Notes: generated from the letters alone by a model not told the origin. A stretch of 64,000 nt of DNA from Metallosphaera sedula DSM 5348 (GCF_000016605.1 NC_009440.1:186001-250000), one strand, 5' to 3'; shown: positions 27,880 through 36,936, counted from the stretch's first letter. Translations and numbers: made by a program.

Positions 27880-29199
27880 TTAACCCTCTTTCACAACGCT
27901 TTGGGACGATACTTCTATGGGAGTCATGTTTACGTCGTAGCCCTTGAAGTACCAGGTAATGGTCGCAATGGCTCCTAGGGCCCATAGGGCGGTATTATAT
28001 AGCACGTAAAGGAACGGGGAGTTAATAAAACTCGTAAAGTACACAGAGAGGGAGCTCAGAGTGATGGGAAAGACTCTAACGAGCCCTATCATGAAGGCCC
28101 TATTACTGCTTGGAAGGATTAGGGGTTCGTAAATGGTTCTCACAGCCCAGCCGAACTCACTAAAGGCCATGTTAAGGAGAAGGAGGCCGTAAAATAGGCC
28201 CATGTTACTGGAGACAGAGTTGATTGTGAGAAGTATTCCCAGGATCGTGACTGTCCCTCCCAGGAACGAGAAAAGTGAGAATTTCCTGCTCTTTACCCTG
28301 TTAACTGCGAAGCCCGCAATTACCCCAGCTACGCTAGCTCCTACGTTAGCAATAAACACAATGAAATTCTCCAGACTCGGGAAATAGAAATCTCCTATGT
28401 AGAAGGCCATGAGGCCGTAGGTCAGGTATTGCGATATGGCAATCGCAACCAAGAACCAGTATCTAGAGAGCAGGCTCAACTTGCTTACGTTCCGGTTCTC
28501 TTTGACCTCTTGTATCCTGTTCCCCAACTTGGAAAGTTCGGCCTCTACTCTCTCCCTAAACCCCTTCACGTATAGCCATCTAACGGACTCGGGTAATCTA
28601 AGTCTCACCGCTATGAGAAAACCTAAACCTACTAGTGCGGTGAGGGACAGGGAGAGCAACTCTAGAGTTGGAGCACTTGACGAGGCCGATACAAGAACAA
28701 TTGCTGAGGCTACCATGGCCCCTATATTGTCAAAGTTTGGGGCAAGAACTAGAACCTGGTCCCTCCTCACGATGGGCATCATCTCAGCCGCATACGACAA
28801 CATAACTGGAACTTCCCCTTCCACCCCAAGTACTCCTAGGACTATTCCAAAGGTTAGGGTGTAAAGTAGAGCGGGACTAGTGAGAGGAATCTTAGTGAAT
28901 TGTGAAACCAGGGACACAATAGCTATAATGAGCGCTCCACTACCGTACATAGACATTGTAACAATAAAGGTCCTTTTCCTTCCGTACATCTTGTCAGAGA
29001 TGAAAGGGAAGATCAAGTTCCCAGCTAGGGTTGCGACTATGGGTGCTATGATAAAGAACACGTTGTTTATAGAGGGGTATAGAAGGGGAGCTATGGTACT
29101 AATTGTTCCCCACATGAAGAAGCCTAAGGCCAGAGAAGCAAAGAGTAGACTATGGGTTGAGGTCCATACAGCCTTATCTACTTTATCTAAAGGTTCCAT
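27880..29199 (-). CDS. MFS transporter
   Basis: A 439-residue protein with 12 predicted helices. The loop between helices 2 and 3 has FISDKMYGRKRTFIV, the DxxxGRR/K-type signature of the major facilitator superfamily. The central loop (VKGFRERVEAELSKLGNRIQEVKENR) is charged and cytoplasmic. The layout resembles the sugar/organic-acid:proton symporter group. Substrate unknown. A TATA-like GATTTATAAC is centred about 26 bases before the ATG. It follows another MFS gene in the same direction with a separate promoter between them. Confidence 0.87.
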   Translation of the reverse strand: MEPLDKVDKAVWTSTHSLLFASLALGFFMWGTISTIAPLLYPSINNVFFIIAPIVATLAGNLIFPFISDKMYGRKRTFIVTMSMYGSGALIIAIVSLVSQFTKIPLTSPALLYTLTFGIVLGVLGVEGEVPVMLSYAAEMMPIVRRDQVLVLAPNFDNIGAMVASAIVLVSASSSAPTLELLSLSLTALVGLGFLIAVRLRLPESVRWLYVKGFRERVEAELSKLGNRIQEVKENRNVSKLSLLSRYWFLVAIAISQYLTYGLMAFYIGDFYFPSLENFIVFIANVGASVAGVIAGFAVNRVKSRKFSLFSFLGGTVTILGILLTINSVSSNMGLFYGLLLLNMAFSEFGWAVRTIYEPLILPSSNRAFMIGLVRVFPITLSSLSVYFTSFINSPFLYVLYNTALWALGAIATITWYFKGYDVNMTPIEVSSQSVVKEG

Positions 29200-29234
29200 A
29201 AACTTTTGTTATATAACTTGGTTATAAATCTACT

Positions 29235-30422
29235 TTATACATTATGGCTCGAAGTATGGATGGCTGCCCTTGGCCATGTAATGACTGAAATAAACACCGT
29301 GATGAGAGCAACCAGATTAATGATGTCGATTATCTTGGCCATTCCCAAGATACCCATGTATTGCATTGCTATCCCCGTGATGACTTCCGCAATGCCTCCC
29401 ACAAGCCCGCCTATGTTATAGGACATTCCCGACAAGAGCCCCCTAACCTCCACGGGAACGGAGTGGGCAAGGAGAAGCGGTATCAGGGGCCAGAATCCGC
29501 ACGATGAGGCATAAACCATCGTAGAGATGATTGAGGCAAGAGGGCCTAGGTTGATGAATCCAGGAACGGTAAAGAAGAGGGATACTGTGAGCGTAACCAG
29601 GGCAGAAAGGATTAGTTTCCTTACGTTTATCCTGTCTGCAAGGCGACCAAACACGATAAAGGATATTGCAAGTCCTACGTTGGAGATCAGTAGTGTTAAC
29701 CCTAAAGTAGAGGGAGAGATTCCAATTAATTTTTCCGCAAAGGTTGGATAATTTCCGAAAACAGAGAAGTAGGCTACAAACATCCCTGACATTGCCAAGG
29801 TAGACTTAAGGATGAGGTTTAGGTAATCCCTGTACTCAACTTTTACCTTGGATACCCTTGTGGGTTTGGATTCTGGAACCTTCAGTTTCATGTAAGGTAC
29901 CAGAAGGAGGGGAAACGTTCCAGTGGCTAGAAAGATTCTCCAATCCTCCGAAATGAGAGGTGAAAAGTAGATGTACATTGCCCCTGTGAGCGCGTAACCC
30001 ATTCCATACCCAGACTGGACTATCCCTGTAAGTATTCCCCTGACTGATACGGGGGCACTCTCATAGGCTATTACTGTTCCAGCAGTCCACTCTCCTCCCA
30101 TGAATACTCCCTCAAACAGTCTCGCCAGGAAAAGTACTATCACGTTTGGGGAAAAGGCCATAATCCCATGAGACAACGAATACCCCAACGTAGTGAATAT
30201 CAGGACAGGTTTCCTTCCGTACTTGTCCGAAAACCTTCCAAAGAGTGTACCTCCAACCACCCTCCCCAATAGTCCAAAGGAAAAGAGTAGGGAAACCATT
30301 ACATAGCCTATGTGAAATGTGCTTTCAATATATTGATAAACGTAAGTAATAATTAGCAGGTCATAAATATTTCCTGCCCATGCGATTGTGGAGGCAAGTG
30401 TTGCGTGTAGGTACGGTTTCAT
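29235..30422 (-). CDS. MFS transporter (metabolite:proton symporter type)
   Basis: A 395-residue, 12-helix transporter. FGRFSDKYGRKPVLIFTTLG after helix 2 is the canonical major facilitator signature, and LFEGVFMGGEWTAGTVIAYE in helix 4 is typical of the metabolite:H+ symporter (MHS/sugar porter) group that carries carboxylates. ATG at 30422 is preferred: a TATA-like AAATTTATTAAG (minus strand, 30448-30459) predicts a start site close to it, while the in-frame TTG at 30440 would lie too near the TATA. Its upstream region is shared with a divergent hydroxyacid dehydrogenase gene and holds a 16-bp palindrome. Confidence 0.87.
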   Translation of the reverse strand: MKPYLHATLASTIAWAGNIYDLLIITYVYQYIESTFHIGYVMVSLLFSFGLLGRVVGGTLFGRFSDKYGRKPVLIFTTLGYSLSHGIMAFSPNVIVLFLARLFEGVFMGGEWTAGTVIAYESAPVSVRGILTGIVQSGYGMGYALTGAMYIYFSPLISEDWRIFLATGTFPLLLVPYMKLKVPESKPTRVSKVKVEYRDYLNLILKSTLAMSGMFVAYFSVFGNYPTFAEKLIGISPSTLGLTLLISNVGLAISFIVFGRLADRINVRKLILSALVTLTVSLFFTVPGFINLGPLASIISTMVYASSCGFWPLIPLLLAHSVPVEVRGLLSGMSYNIGGLVGGIAEVITGIAMQYMGILGMAKIIDIINLVALITVFISVITWPRAAIHTSSHNV

Positions 30423-30538
30423 TTCGAAAAAATGGTTCAAACAAAACTTAATAAATTTCTTGTGTCACGGCACCTCTTTAAGAATCAAGTAAGGATGTAT
30501 GGGACTGAAATTGCATTTCTTGATGGACACATCCAGTT

Positions 30539-30554
30539 ATTCAACTAGTTGAAT
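30539..30554. promoter_or_regulatory. 16-bp perfect palindrome in a divergent promoter region (candidate operator)
   Basis: ATTCAACTAGTTGAAT is an uninterrupted inverted repeat. It lies between an MFS transporter gene and a 2-hydroxyacid dehydrogenase gene that point away from each other, about 35 bases upstream of the dehydrogenase TATA-like element and about 80 bases upstream of that of the transporter. That position suits an activator or repressor shared by both genes. The regulator is not known. Confidence 0.4.
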
Positions 30555-30585
30555 TACTCCAGAGACGTAAGCCCACATCAGTTGT

Positions 30586-30595
30586 GGTTAAAATG
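30586..30595 (+). promoter_or_regulatory. TATA-like box of the 2-hydroxyacid dehydrogenase gene
   Basis: GGTTAAAATG centred 26 bases before ATG 30616. It favours that ATG as a leaderless start over the GTG at 30595, which would lie within the element itself. Confidence 0.5.
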
Positions 30596-30615
30596 TGCCA
30601 CTTCTCATTTCTCCT

Positions 30616-31563
30616 ATGTATAAGGTACTGGTAACTAGAAGGATCCCAGGACCTTGGCTCGACCTTCTTAAAAGAGAGACTGAAGTGGACATCTGGGAGG
30701 GAAGAGATCCTCCACCTAGGTCTTGGATACTTTCCAGAGTAAAGGATAAGGATGGGTTGTTGGTCACCCTAACCGAGAGGGTAGATAGGGAAGTGATAGA
30801 CGCTGGAGTAAACCTGAAGGTGATTAGTACCTATAGCGTGGGTTTCGATCACATTGACGTGAAATACGCCCTCAGTAAGGGGATTAGGGTAACAAACACG
30901 CCAGACGTTCTGACTGACGCTACCGCAGACCTCATATTTGGCCTTCTATTAGCGGTAGCCAGGAGGATAGTGGAAGGGGATAGATTGATAAGAGATGGTA
31001 AATGGAACCTTCCATGGTATCCGGAATTCATGCTTGGTAAGGAAGTGAGTCATAGCACCCTGGGAATCCTTGGAATGGGAAGAATAGGCAGGGCTGTCCT
31101 GAGGAGGGCCAAGGGATTCGACATGAATGTGATATATTACAGCAGGAAACCTCACGATGTGGATGCGAAGTTTGTGGATTTGGACACGCTTCTCACAGAA
31201 TCCGACTTTCTAGTGGTCACGGTGGATCTGAACCAGGAAACATATCACATGCTGGATTACTCAAAGTTAATGAAGATGAAGAGGACGGCTTTCCTTGTTA
31301 ATGCGTCCAGGGGACCAGTGGTCAAGGAAGAGGATCTGGTCAGGGTATTGTCGGAGGGGAGAATTGCGGGGGCTGCCCTAGACGTATTTGAAAGGGAACC
31401 AATTTCACCGGACAACCCACTGGTTAAGTTTCCCAACGTGGTATTAACTCCTCACCTAGGGAGTGCCACGAGGGAGACAAGGGAGAAGATGGCTGAGATA
31501 GCCGTGAAAAATCTGCTCAATTGTCTTAAAGGAGAGAGCCCACTTTATGAAGTCAAATTATGA
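30616..31563 (+). CDS. D-isomer-specific 2-hydroxyacid dehydrogenase (glyoxylate/hydroxypyruvate reductase type)
   Basis: A 315-residue NAD(P)-dependent dehydrogenase. The nucleotide-binding loop is LGMGRIGRAVLRRAKGF, followed by YYSRKP. The catalytic residues are present: R in LVNASRGPVV, E in FEREPI, and H in LTPHLGSAT. The sequence resembles archaeal GyaR glyoxylate reductases. ATG 30616 is supported by the promoter position. It probably reduces glyoxylate or hydroxypyruvate, or oxidises the matching hydroxy acid. It shares its upstream region with a divergent carboxylate-type MFS transporter, which suggests that the hydroxy acid is the transporter's substrate (inference). Its end overlaps tmcA copy 2 by 17 bases. 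Confidence 0.9.
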   Translation: MYKVLVTRRIPGPWLDLLKRETEVDIWEGRDPPPRSWILSRVKDKDGLLVTLTERVDREVIDAGVNLKVISTYSVGFDHIDVKYALSKGIRVTNTPDVLTDATADLIFGLLLAVARRIVEGDRLIRDGKWNLPWYPEFMLGKEVSHSTLGILGMGRIGRAVLRRAKGFDMNVIYYSRKPHDVDAKFVDLDTLLTESDFLVVTVDLNQETYHMLDYSKLMKMKRTAFLVNASRGPVVKEEDLVRVLSEGRIAGAALDVFEREPISPDNPLVKFPNVVLTPHLGSATRETREKMAEIAVKNLLNCLKGESPLYEVKL

Positions 31564-33727
31564 CATTCAGGAGATATTTAGGGACGCAGTGTCAGGCAAC
31601 TATAGGAACCTTGTGGTGATAGAGGGGGACTATCGAGAACCCCTCCTTGAGTTCATCCATGAGTATCTGAAGGTGGAGAGGAATCCGTCCACTGGATATT
31701 ACTTCCATCCATGGGCGCAGGGAAGTAAGGAGAGGCTAAACTGGATAAGGTCAGTTCTAACAACCGTGACTGACATTGATTATTCCTCCTCCGAGAGGTA
31801 TCTGGGAAGCACGTTCGACCTTTCCATAATAGATGCGGTAGATGATTTTAGGCCGTCATATGCGGCTAGGGCCGTAGAGACCGTTAGGGGAGGAGGGCTC
31901 ATAATCCTTTACACAAACAGATTGGAGGAGGGGAAACTGTACAGGGACACGTTAACGAGAGACGGTAAGGTTAACAATTTATTCGAGGAAAGGTTCAGGC
32001 ATAAACTACTTTCCCACAGGGGTATACTATACTGGAATGATGGGGAACTAATCGTAAGGCCCTACTCGAGCTCGGAGGTAAGCAAGCCTAAGAGATCTAG
32101 GAAGGGAAAATACCCTGAGCTTGCCAAACTCTGTAAAACGGATGACCAGGTTAAGGTACTTGACGAGATAGATTTCCTCCTCGAGGAAGGGAAGAAGCTC
32201 TTGGTTGTAACGGCTCCACGCGGGAGGGGTAAGAGCGCCTCAGTGGGGCTCGCCCTGCCTCTGCTTATTTCCCAGAGCAAGTATCCCCTCTCCATTGTAG
32301 TTACTTCCCCGACCTACTGGTCAGGTGCTGAGATAATGAGATTTTCAGAGATGTCCCTAAAGGCCCTTCACAAGAGGTTCAGGAAAGTTATCTCTAGGGA
32401 TGGCAAAATCCTCTCTCTGGAGATTGGAGAGAGTAGAATAAGATGGCTTCCCCCTGAGCTAGCTAGGGATCAGCATGGGGATATACTCGTTGTGGACGAG
32501 GCAGCTGCTCTCGGTAAGGAGTTCGCTGATTACGTCCTGAGGCGATGGAATAAGGTTGCCCTGGTCACCACAGTTCACGGATATGAGGGATCAGGAAAAA
32601 TATTCCTGAAAATATTCGATAGCTATGACGGGGAGCACGATGTTCAGAGGCTGAAACTGGATTTCCCCGTGAGATATGGGAAGGGAGATCCGGTGGAGAG
32701 ATTTCTAAATGATGCTTTCCTGTTGAACGCAGATGCCACCGAGGGAGAAGATCTGAACAAGGTAGCAGAGGTCGACGTGAGGTCCCTCTTCGAGGATGAG
32801 GAGAGGTTGGCTTCAGTCTACGGAATCTTGGTAACTGCCCATTACAGGAACACTCCTGACGATCTCATGATGTTGGGGGACATGGCGTTTCAGAGATTAT
32901 TTGTGGCTGAAAACAATGCTGGTGTTGCTCAGGTTGTAGAGGAGGGAGGACTTTCTCAGGAGGCAATAAAATCCATAGCCCAGGGAGAAGAAAACCTGGG
33001 GCATCTGATTCCCCATAGGCTCGTAAAGTACTGGAGGCTGTTTGAATTTGGTGAGTTACGTGGCTGGAGAGTGATGCGTATAGCAGTCGCTCCCGCACTT
33101 CAGGGGAGAGGGATAGGATCTAAGCTCCTCAGGGAAATTGAAATTAAAGGTGAGGGGGAGGGTATTGATTGGATTGGATCATCCTTTCTCGCTAGCTATA
33201 ACGTTATCAAGTTTTGGGCAAAGAACGGTTACATACCAGTTCATGTCTCCACGAAGAAGAACGAAAGTCTAGGGGGATACTCGGTTATTGTTGTGAAGCC
33301 GTTCTCGTCCGCGGCTAAGGAAATGAGCAGTCGCGTTTCCCTACTGCTTAAGGACAAATTGCTCAGGACATCCCATCAGGTATACTTCAATTTAGATCCA
33401 AGGATACTAGCCATTCTACTCAAACTCACACCTCCCGCTTCCAACGTTACAATCTCAGATCTATATGTGAAGAAACTCAGAGCCTACCTGGAGGGACTTC
33501 TACCCTATAACTCTGTCGCGGAGGCTGTTCACCTTCTAGGGGAGAAGTACTTCAAGGAATTACGATTTGACGTGGACGACGTTTCCCTGGCCACGCTAAT
33601 CTCAAGGACATTCCAGGGCAAGAGCTGGTATCATGCGGGGGTATCTCTGGGCCTAACGAGCTCTCAGGTCGAGCAGAGACTTAAGGACACGATCGCATTG
33701 ATCTTAGAAAAATATCAGTTATCATAG
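31547..33727 (+). CDS. tmcA: tRNA(Met)/RNA cytidine acetyltransferase TmcA, copy 2
   Basis: A 726-residue paralogue of the protein at 19638-21926 with the same domain order. The N-terminal domain has YYFHPWAQGSKERL, Walker A is APRGRGKS (223-230), Walker B is LVVDEAAALG, and the acetyl-CoA loop is APALQGRGIGSKLL. It is ~35 residues shorter, mostly in linkers, and clearly diverged at the DNA level, so the duplication is old. All catalytic motifs look intact, so both copies should be active, perhaps on different RNAs. The ATG lies inside the end of the preceding dehydrogenase gene, implying co-transcription. Confidence 0.9.
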   Translation: MKSNYDIQEIFRDAVSGNYRNLVVIEGDYREPLLEFIHEYLKVERNPSTGYYFHPWAQGSKERLNWIRSVLTTVTDIDYSSSERYLGSTFDLSIIDAVDDFRPSYAARAVETVRGGGLIILYTNRLEEGKLYRDTLTRDGKVNNLFEERFRHKLLSHRGILYWNDGELIVRPYSSSEVSKPKRSRKGKYPELAKLCKTDDQVKVLDEIDFLLEEGKKLLVVTAPRGRGKSASVGLALPLLISQSKYPLSIVVTSPTYWSGAEIMRFSEMSLKALHKRFRKVISRDGKILSLEIGESRIRWLPPELARDQHGDILVVDEAAALGKEFADYVLRRWNKVALVTTVHGYEGSGKIFLKIFDSYDGEHDVQRLKLDFPVRYGKGDPVERFLNDAFLLNADATEGEDLNKVAEVDVRSLFEDEERLASVYGILVTAHYRNTPDDLMMLGDMAFQRLFVAENNAGVAQVVEEGGLSQEAIKSIAQGEENLGHLIPHRLVKYWRLFEFGELRGWRVMRIAVAPALQGRGIGSKLLREIEIKGEGEGIDWIGSSFLASYNVIKFWAKNGYIPVHVSTKKNESLGGYSVIVVKPFSSAAKEMSSRVSLLLKDKLLRTSHQVYFNLDPRILAILLKLTPPASNVTISDLYVKKLRAYLEGLLPYNSVAEAVHLLGEKYFKELRFDVDDVSLATLISRTFQGKSWYHAGVSLGLTSSQVEQRLKDTIALILEKYQLS

Positions 33728-33803
33728 CAACTATTGTTACATTATTCATATATCTCTATTAAAAAGTTTAATCTTATGTCAAGTTTTTTAAGCCACACCG
33801 ATA

Positions 33804-34988
33804 ATGATGCGGATCAAGTTGAGGAGAGAACCATCCTTTGCATATATTGCACTCACTCTTTCCTTGATGACCATAGCTGCGAGGTCAACCAATAACATGG
33901 TGACCACTACAGTCGGTCCTCTGTCAAAGTATCTTCTAGGTTTCTCTAACACGCTTGTTGGTGTGATAACTGCGGTGATGTTTGCTACCACGTTCATCGC
34001 AACGTCATACATAAACCCGAGCTTGAACTCATCAGTCAGACGTAAGGCGTTCATTTTGTCTAACCTTACCGTTCTACTCCTTTTACCGCTGTTCTTCTTT
34101 GTAAGCAGTGTCACAATCTGGATAATTTCCGCTTTGATAGGTCTAGCCTTCGGTCTGGTAATGCCCAACCTTATCACTGCGGCATCCTTAGTTAATGACA
34201 GAAAAACTGCGGAAAGACTATTGGCGCTTTACTCCACAAGTCTTAGCATAAGCCTGATACTTGGACCTGCATATGAGAGCTTCGTCTTAAGTAAGTTCCC
34301 ATACAATTACGTGTTTCTAGCCTTCCTTCCAATAGCTGCCTTGGCCTTTGCCCTGTCTTGGACCGTGAAATTTCCAGATACCAAGAGAGAAGTTAAGGGA
34401 TCTAGGGCCCTGAGAAACAAGGGGTTCTTGTCCTCCGTGCTTGCAATAACCACCTACAATGTTCCCTTCGCTGCCATAACTGCCTTCCTCACCATACTTG
34501 CAGTGGATAGATTTCATGTTCCAGGCGATTTAGCCTACTCAACGTATATCCCCTTCTTCACAATGTCCTTTCTAACAAGGCTATATATGACCATAAGGCC
34601 GTTCAACTCGTTGAGGATGCCAATGTTTATATCAATCCTTATAACAGTTCTCACACTGGCTGGAACGCTCTTCTCTCCAACTTATGCCGTGTTCCTATTG
34701 GTCATGGCATTGCTTGGCATCCCTCACGGTTCCGTATTTCCCATGTCAACTATCATGATTCAGAGGGCAACATCTAAAGAGGAGAGAAACGCCGTTAACT
34801 CCTATTTCCTAGCATACAACAACTTCCTCTTCATAGCTGTACCTACAGTGGTAGGTTATCTCTCAGAGTTCATTGGCCTATCCCTCACCTTCGGACTACT
34901 CTCAATACCTGTGGTGCTGACCAGCTTGGTCTTCTTCGTCAAGTTCTGGAATGATGACATCCTCACCGGAAAGTTGCCTCAAAGTTAA
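33804..34988 (+). CDS. MFS transporter
   Basis: A 394-residue protein with about 12 helices, opening SFAYIALTLSLMTIAARSTN. The helix 4-5 region (ALIGLAFGLVMPNLITAASL) and the central charged loop (PDTKREVKGSRALRNKG) fit the major facilitator fold, though the classic loop 2-3 motif is weak (NPSLNSSVRRKAF). The substrate is unknown; the overall look is of a drug/metabolite exporter. There are two adjacent ATGs (33804, 33807). T-rich and TATA-like elements (AAAAAGTTTAA, GTTTTTTAAG) lie upstream. Confidence 0.82.
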   Translation: MMRIKLRREPSFAYIALTLSLMTIAARSTNNMVTTTVGPLSKYLLGFSNTLVGVITAVMFATTFIATSYINPSLNSSVRRKAFILSNLTVLLLLPLFFFVSSVTIWIISALIGLAFGLVMPNLITAASLVNDRKTAERLLALYSTSLSISLILGPAYESFVLSKFPYNYVFLAFLPIAALAFALSWTVKFPDTKREVKGSRALRNKGFLSSVLAITTYNVPFAAITAFLTILAVDRFHVPGDLAYSTYIPFFTMSFLTRLYMTIRPFNSLRMPMFISILITVLTLAGTLFSPTYAVFLLVMALLGIPHGSVFPMSTIMIQRATSKEERNAVNSYFLAYNNFLFIAVPTVVGYLSEFIGLSLTFGLLSIPVVLTSLVFFVKFWNDDILTGKLPQS

Positions 34989-35027
34989 CACTGTTTATGA
35001 CTAAATGTCATGCTGAACTTGGAAAAG

Positions 35028-35037
35028 TTATATAAAT
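35028..35037 (+). promoter_or_regulatory. TATA box of the 122-residue protein gene
   Basis: TTATATAAAT centred 26 bases before the ATG at 35058, predicting a leaderless mRNA. Confidence 0.6.
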
Positions 35038-35057
35038 AACAAGGCTTGTAGAAGCCC

Positions 35058-35426
35058 ATGTTAAGGCCGTTAATAGCCATTGACCTAAACAGTAATGTTG
35101 GCAGTAGATCCATTGCCAGGTTTGTGTCCAAGATCCTGAGGGTATTTGGGATAGCTGACGTTATTTTCATTATGGACGATGAGAGCATTGTGGAGTTTAA
35201 CGACGCACGCGTGTTCTCTGTCTCGGACCCAGAATCAGTTACGTCCTTGACGGAAAATCTGAGAAAGTTGTCGGAGAAAAAGGACGTTCTTGACCTGAGA
35301 AGCGCAATTACCTTGAAAAGGGAATTGGGCAGGAGTTTACTCATAGTCGTCTCAGACAGAAAAATAAAGAAGGCGCATGAGCTAATATTCAAATATAATG
35401 GCAGAAAGGTTCAGAAACTTGTTTGA
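35058..35426 (+). CDS. hypothetical alpha/beta protein
   Basis: A 122-residue protein with alternating strands and helices. It opens LRPLIAIDLNSNVGSRSIAR, where D-x-N-x-x-x-G-S sits at the end of the first strand, and closes LGRSLLIVVSDRKIKKAHEL. The layout is loosely like a small von Willebrand A or Toprim-like fold, but the metal-binding DxSxS motif is not complete, so I do not assign it. The ATG is exactly placed for leaderless transcription. A metallopeptidase-like gene follows 52 bases later in the same direction. Confidence 0.6.
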   Translation: MLRPLIAIDLNSNVGSRSIARFVSKILRVFGIADVIFIMDDESIVEFNDARVFSVSDPESVTSLTENLRKLSEKKDVLDLRSAITLKRELGRSLLIVVSDRKIKKAHELIFKYNGRKVQKLV

Positions 35427-35478
35427 CGTAGTGCAATGATAGTTAAAGGTAAAAGTGACCCAGTGAGTTTGTGATGAG

Positions 35479-35862
35479 TTGAGGTTTACTAGAGCGGAAG
35501 ATGTAAGGTCCATGGCCCTCTTTCTAAATGAAAACCTGAGCATTGGGCTGGACCTAGGGAAGGTAGAGTTCATACGAAGCTACGGCTCAAGGTCAAGGGC
35601 TTATGCGCGAACCTTTTCTCTTCCAAGTCAATGGAGATATGTACTCAACACGGACAAGCTCTACGTGATAGAGGTGATATCGGAGAAATTTGACAGACTA
35701 TCCTGTGAAGACAAGGCTTACGTGGTAATCCATGAGCTCATGCATATTCCCACAAAGATGACAGGAGGGTTAAGGAATCATAGTTACGCAGGTTTTAGGA
35801 GGATAAGAGCTCTCCTCAAGAAGGCCAACCTGTCGGGTATTTGCAGACCAGCCTATCCCTGA
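35479..35862 (+). CDS. putative zinc metallopeptidase (HELMH) of the phage-metallopeptidase/COG4900 type
   Basis: A 127-residue protein with AYVVIHELMHIP (HExxH near residue 90) and a further histidine in GGLRNHSYAGF, which would be the third zinc ligand. It resembles the short predicted metallopeptidases grouped as COG4900 and found also in archaeal viruses and phages. There is no signal peptide or membrane segment, so it acts in the cytoplasm; substrate unknown. The start is TTG at 35479 with a GTGATGAG sequence just before it; the next in-frame ATG (35515) would cut into the domain. Confidence 0.7.
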   Translation: MRFTRAEDVRSMALFLNENLSIGLDLGKVEFIRSYGSRSRAYARTFSLPSQWRYVLNTDKLYVIEVISEKFDRLSCEDKAYVVIHELMHIPTKMTGGLRNHSYAGFRRIRALLKKANLSGICRPAYP

Positions 35863-35923
35863 TGGGAAAATCCATTCAGTTTATATAACTCTCACACTTT
35901 AAAATTATTAAGGTAATTCGAGC

Positions 35924-36328
35924 ATGGACGCCGTAAAGCTCTCTGCGACCCTCATTGCCATAGCCTTTCTCATAGCCTTCGTTGTCCTGCTTAATGTAAA
36001 AGCGATGGTCATAAGCAGTGTAAATCAAGTTTTTCAGTTGAAGGATTCACTGAACCAGGTTAAAATCAGGAGCATTTCAAGCACTGAACACAACATAACC
36101 CTTTCCCTAAGTAACCCATTCAATGTTTCCATGTACGTTTACAATGCGACCGGACAGTACGTTTACTTGAAAAGTCCTATACATGTTCCGCCGATGAGCC
36201 AGGGAAACTTCACTCTTGTGATAACTAATCCCAAGATGTTCTATGAGCTGGCACAGGCTCGGCAAGAGAATATAACCCTTTACCTGGGAATAGGGACCTT
36301 CAACTTCACGCAGGAAGTGAACGTATAA
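35924..36328 (+). CDS. membrane-anchored extracytoplasmic protein with many N-glycosylation sites
   Basis: A 134-residue protein with one N-terminal hydrophobic helix (LSATLIAIAFLIAFVVLLNV, residues 6-25) and a ~100-residue domain that should lie outside the cell. That domain carries at least six N-x-S/T sequons (NIT, NVS, NAT, NFT and repeats), fitting heavy surface glycosylation. Its beta-strand pattern (HNITLSLSNPFNVSMYVYN) resembles an immunoglobulin-like or LEA14-like fold. Function unknown. Its stop codon overlaps the ATG of the next membrane protein (TAATG), so both are co-expressed. Confidence 0.65.
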   Translation: MDAVKLSATLIAIAFLIAFVVLLNVKAMVISSVNQVFQLKDSLNQVKIRSISSTEHNITLSLSNPFNVSMYVYNATGQYVYLKSPIHVPPMSQGNFTLVITNPKMFYELAQARQENITLYLGIGTFNFTQEVNV

Positions 36329-36864
36329 TGCAGTTCAAACTTACAACGATTTACTACGTCCTTGTGGCCATAGTGTCCATCATACCTTACCCTTGGTGGT
36401 ATTATAGCGTCGGCGGAATAGTCACCATAGAGGACTCGCCATTTCAGGTCCTCATATATTTCCTAGGAACTAGATTGATCCTTTCTGACGTATTGACTTT
36501 CCTTCTCACTGCTTTTAGGCTCTACGTGTTCGTCGTAGCGGTGGGATACGCCTTTCAATCCATGAGAGGTAATCCCAAGGTTTACTCAACAATGTTCTGG
36601 TTTCCCGTGCTTTACGTCCTAGATCCCATCCTGATTTACGTTCTCTTCAAGTTTATCCCTCAACTTTTGGGTGTCCCTATTCAGTACCCATTCTTCATAT
36701 GGGGGACCGAAACATTTACCTCTAGCTTCAAGGGAAATCAGGTGATCGCCGAGGTAATTAGTTACCCCACACTGATTTACTGGTTTGCCCTGGGTACAGC
36801 CATCCTATACCCCTTTTCTAGATGGGAAATCAGGGCATCAAGGAGAAAGGCTAGACAACCCTAG
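36328..36864 (+). CDS. hypothetical membrane protein
   Basis: A 178-residue protein with about four transmembrane helices (near residues 5-25, 55-78, 87-112 and 142-162), aromatic-rich at the ends (YPWWYYSV), and a basic C-terminal tail (RASRRKARQP) that should be cytoplasmic. No family is recognised. It starts within the stop codon of the preceding membrane-anchored protein gene, which suggests a two-component membrane assembly. Confidence 0.65.
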   Translation: MQFKLTTIYYVLVAIVSIIPYPWWYYSVGGIVTIEDSPFQVLIYFLGTRLILSDVLTFLLTAFRLYVFVVAVGYAFQSMRGNPKVYSTMFWFPVLYVLDPILIYVLFKFIPQLLGVPIQYPFFIWGTETFTSSFKGNQVIAEVISYPTLIYWFALGTAILYPFSRWEIRASRRKARQP

Positions 36865-36936
36865 TCTATGTTTAATTTATTGCATCTTTTTAAATTTCTA
36901 GTGATTTACTCTCCTCTAGGTAATCTCCTTTCTTTC

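Noticed and set aside
11018-30535. TGGATGTGTCCA at 11018-11029 and its reverse complement at 30524-30535
   Set aside because: Twelve-base matches are expected many times by chance in 64 kb, and the two sites share no convincing flanks beyond a few bases.
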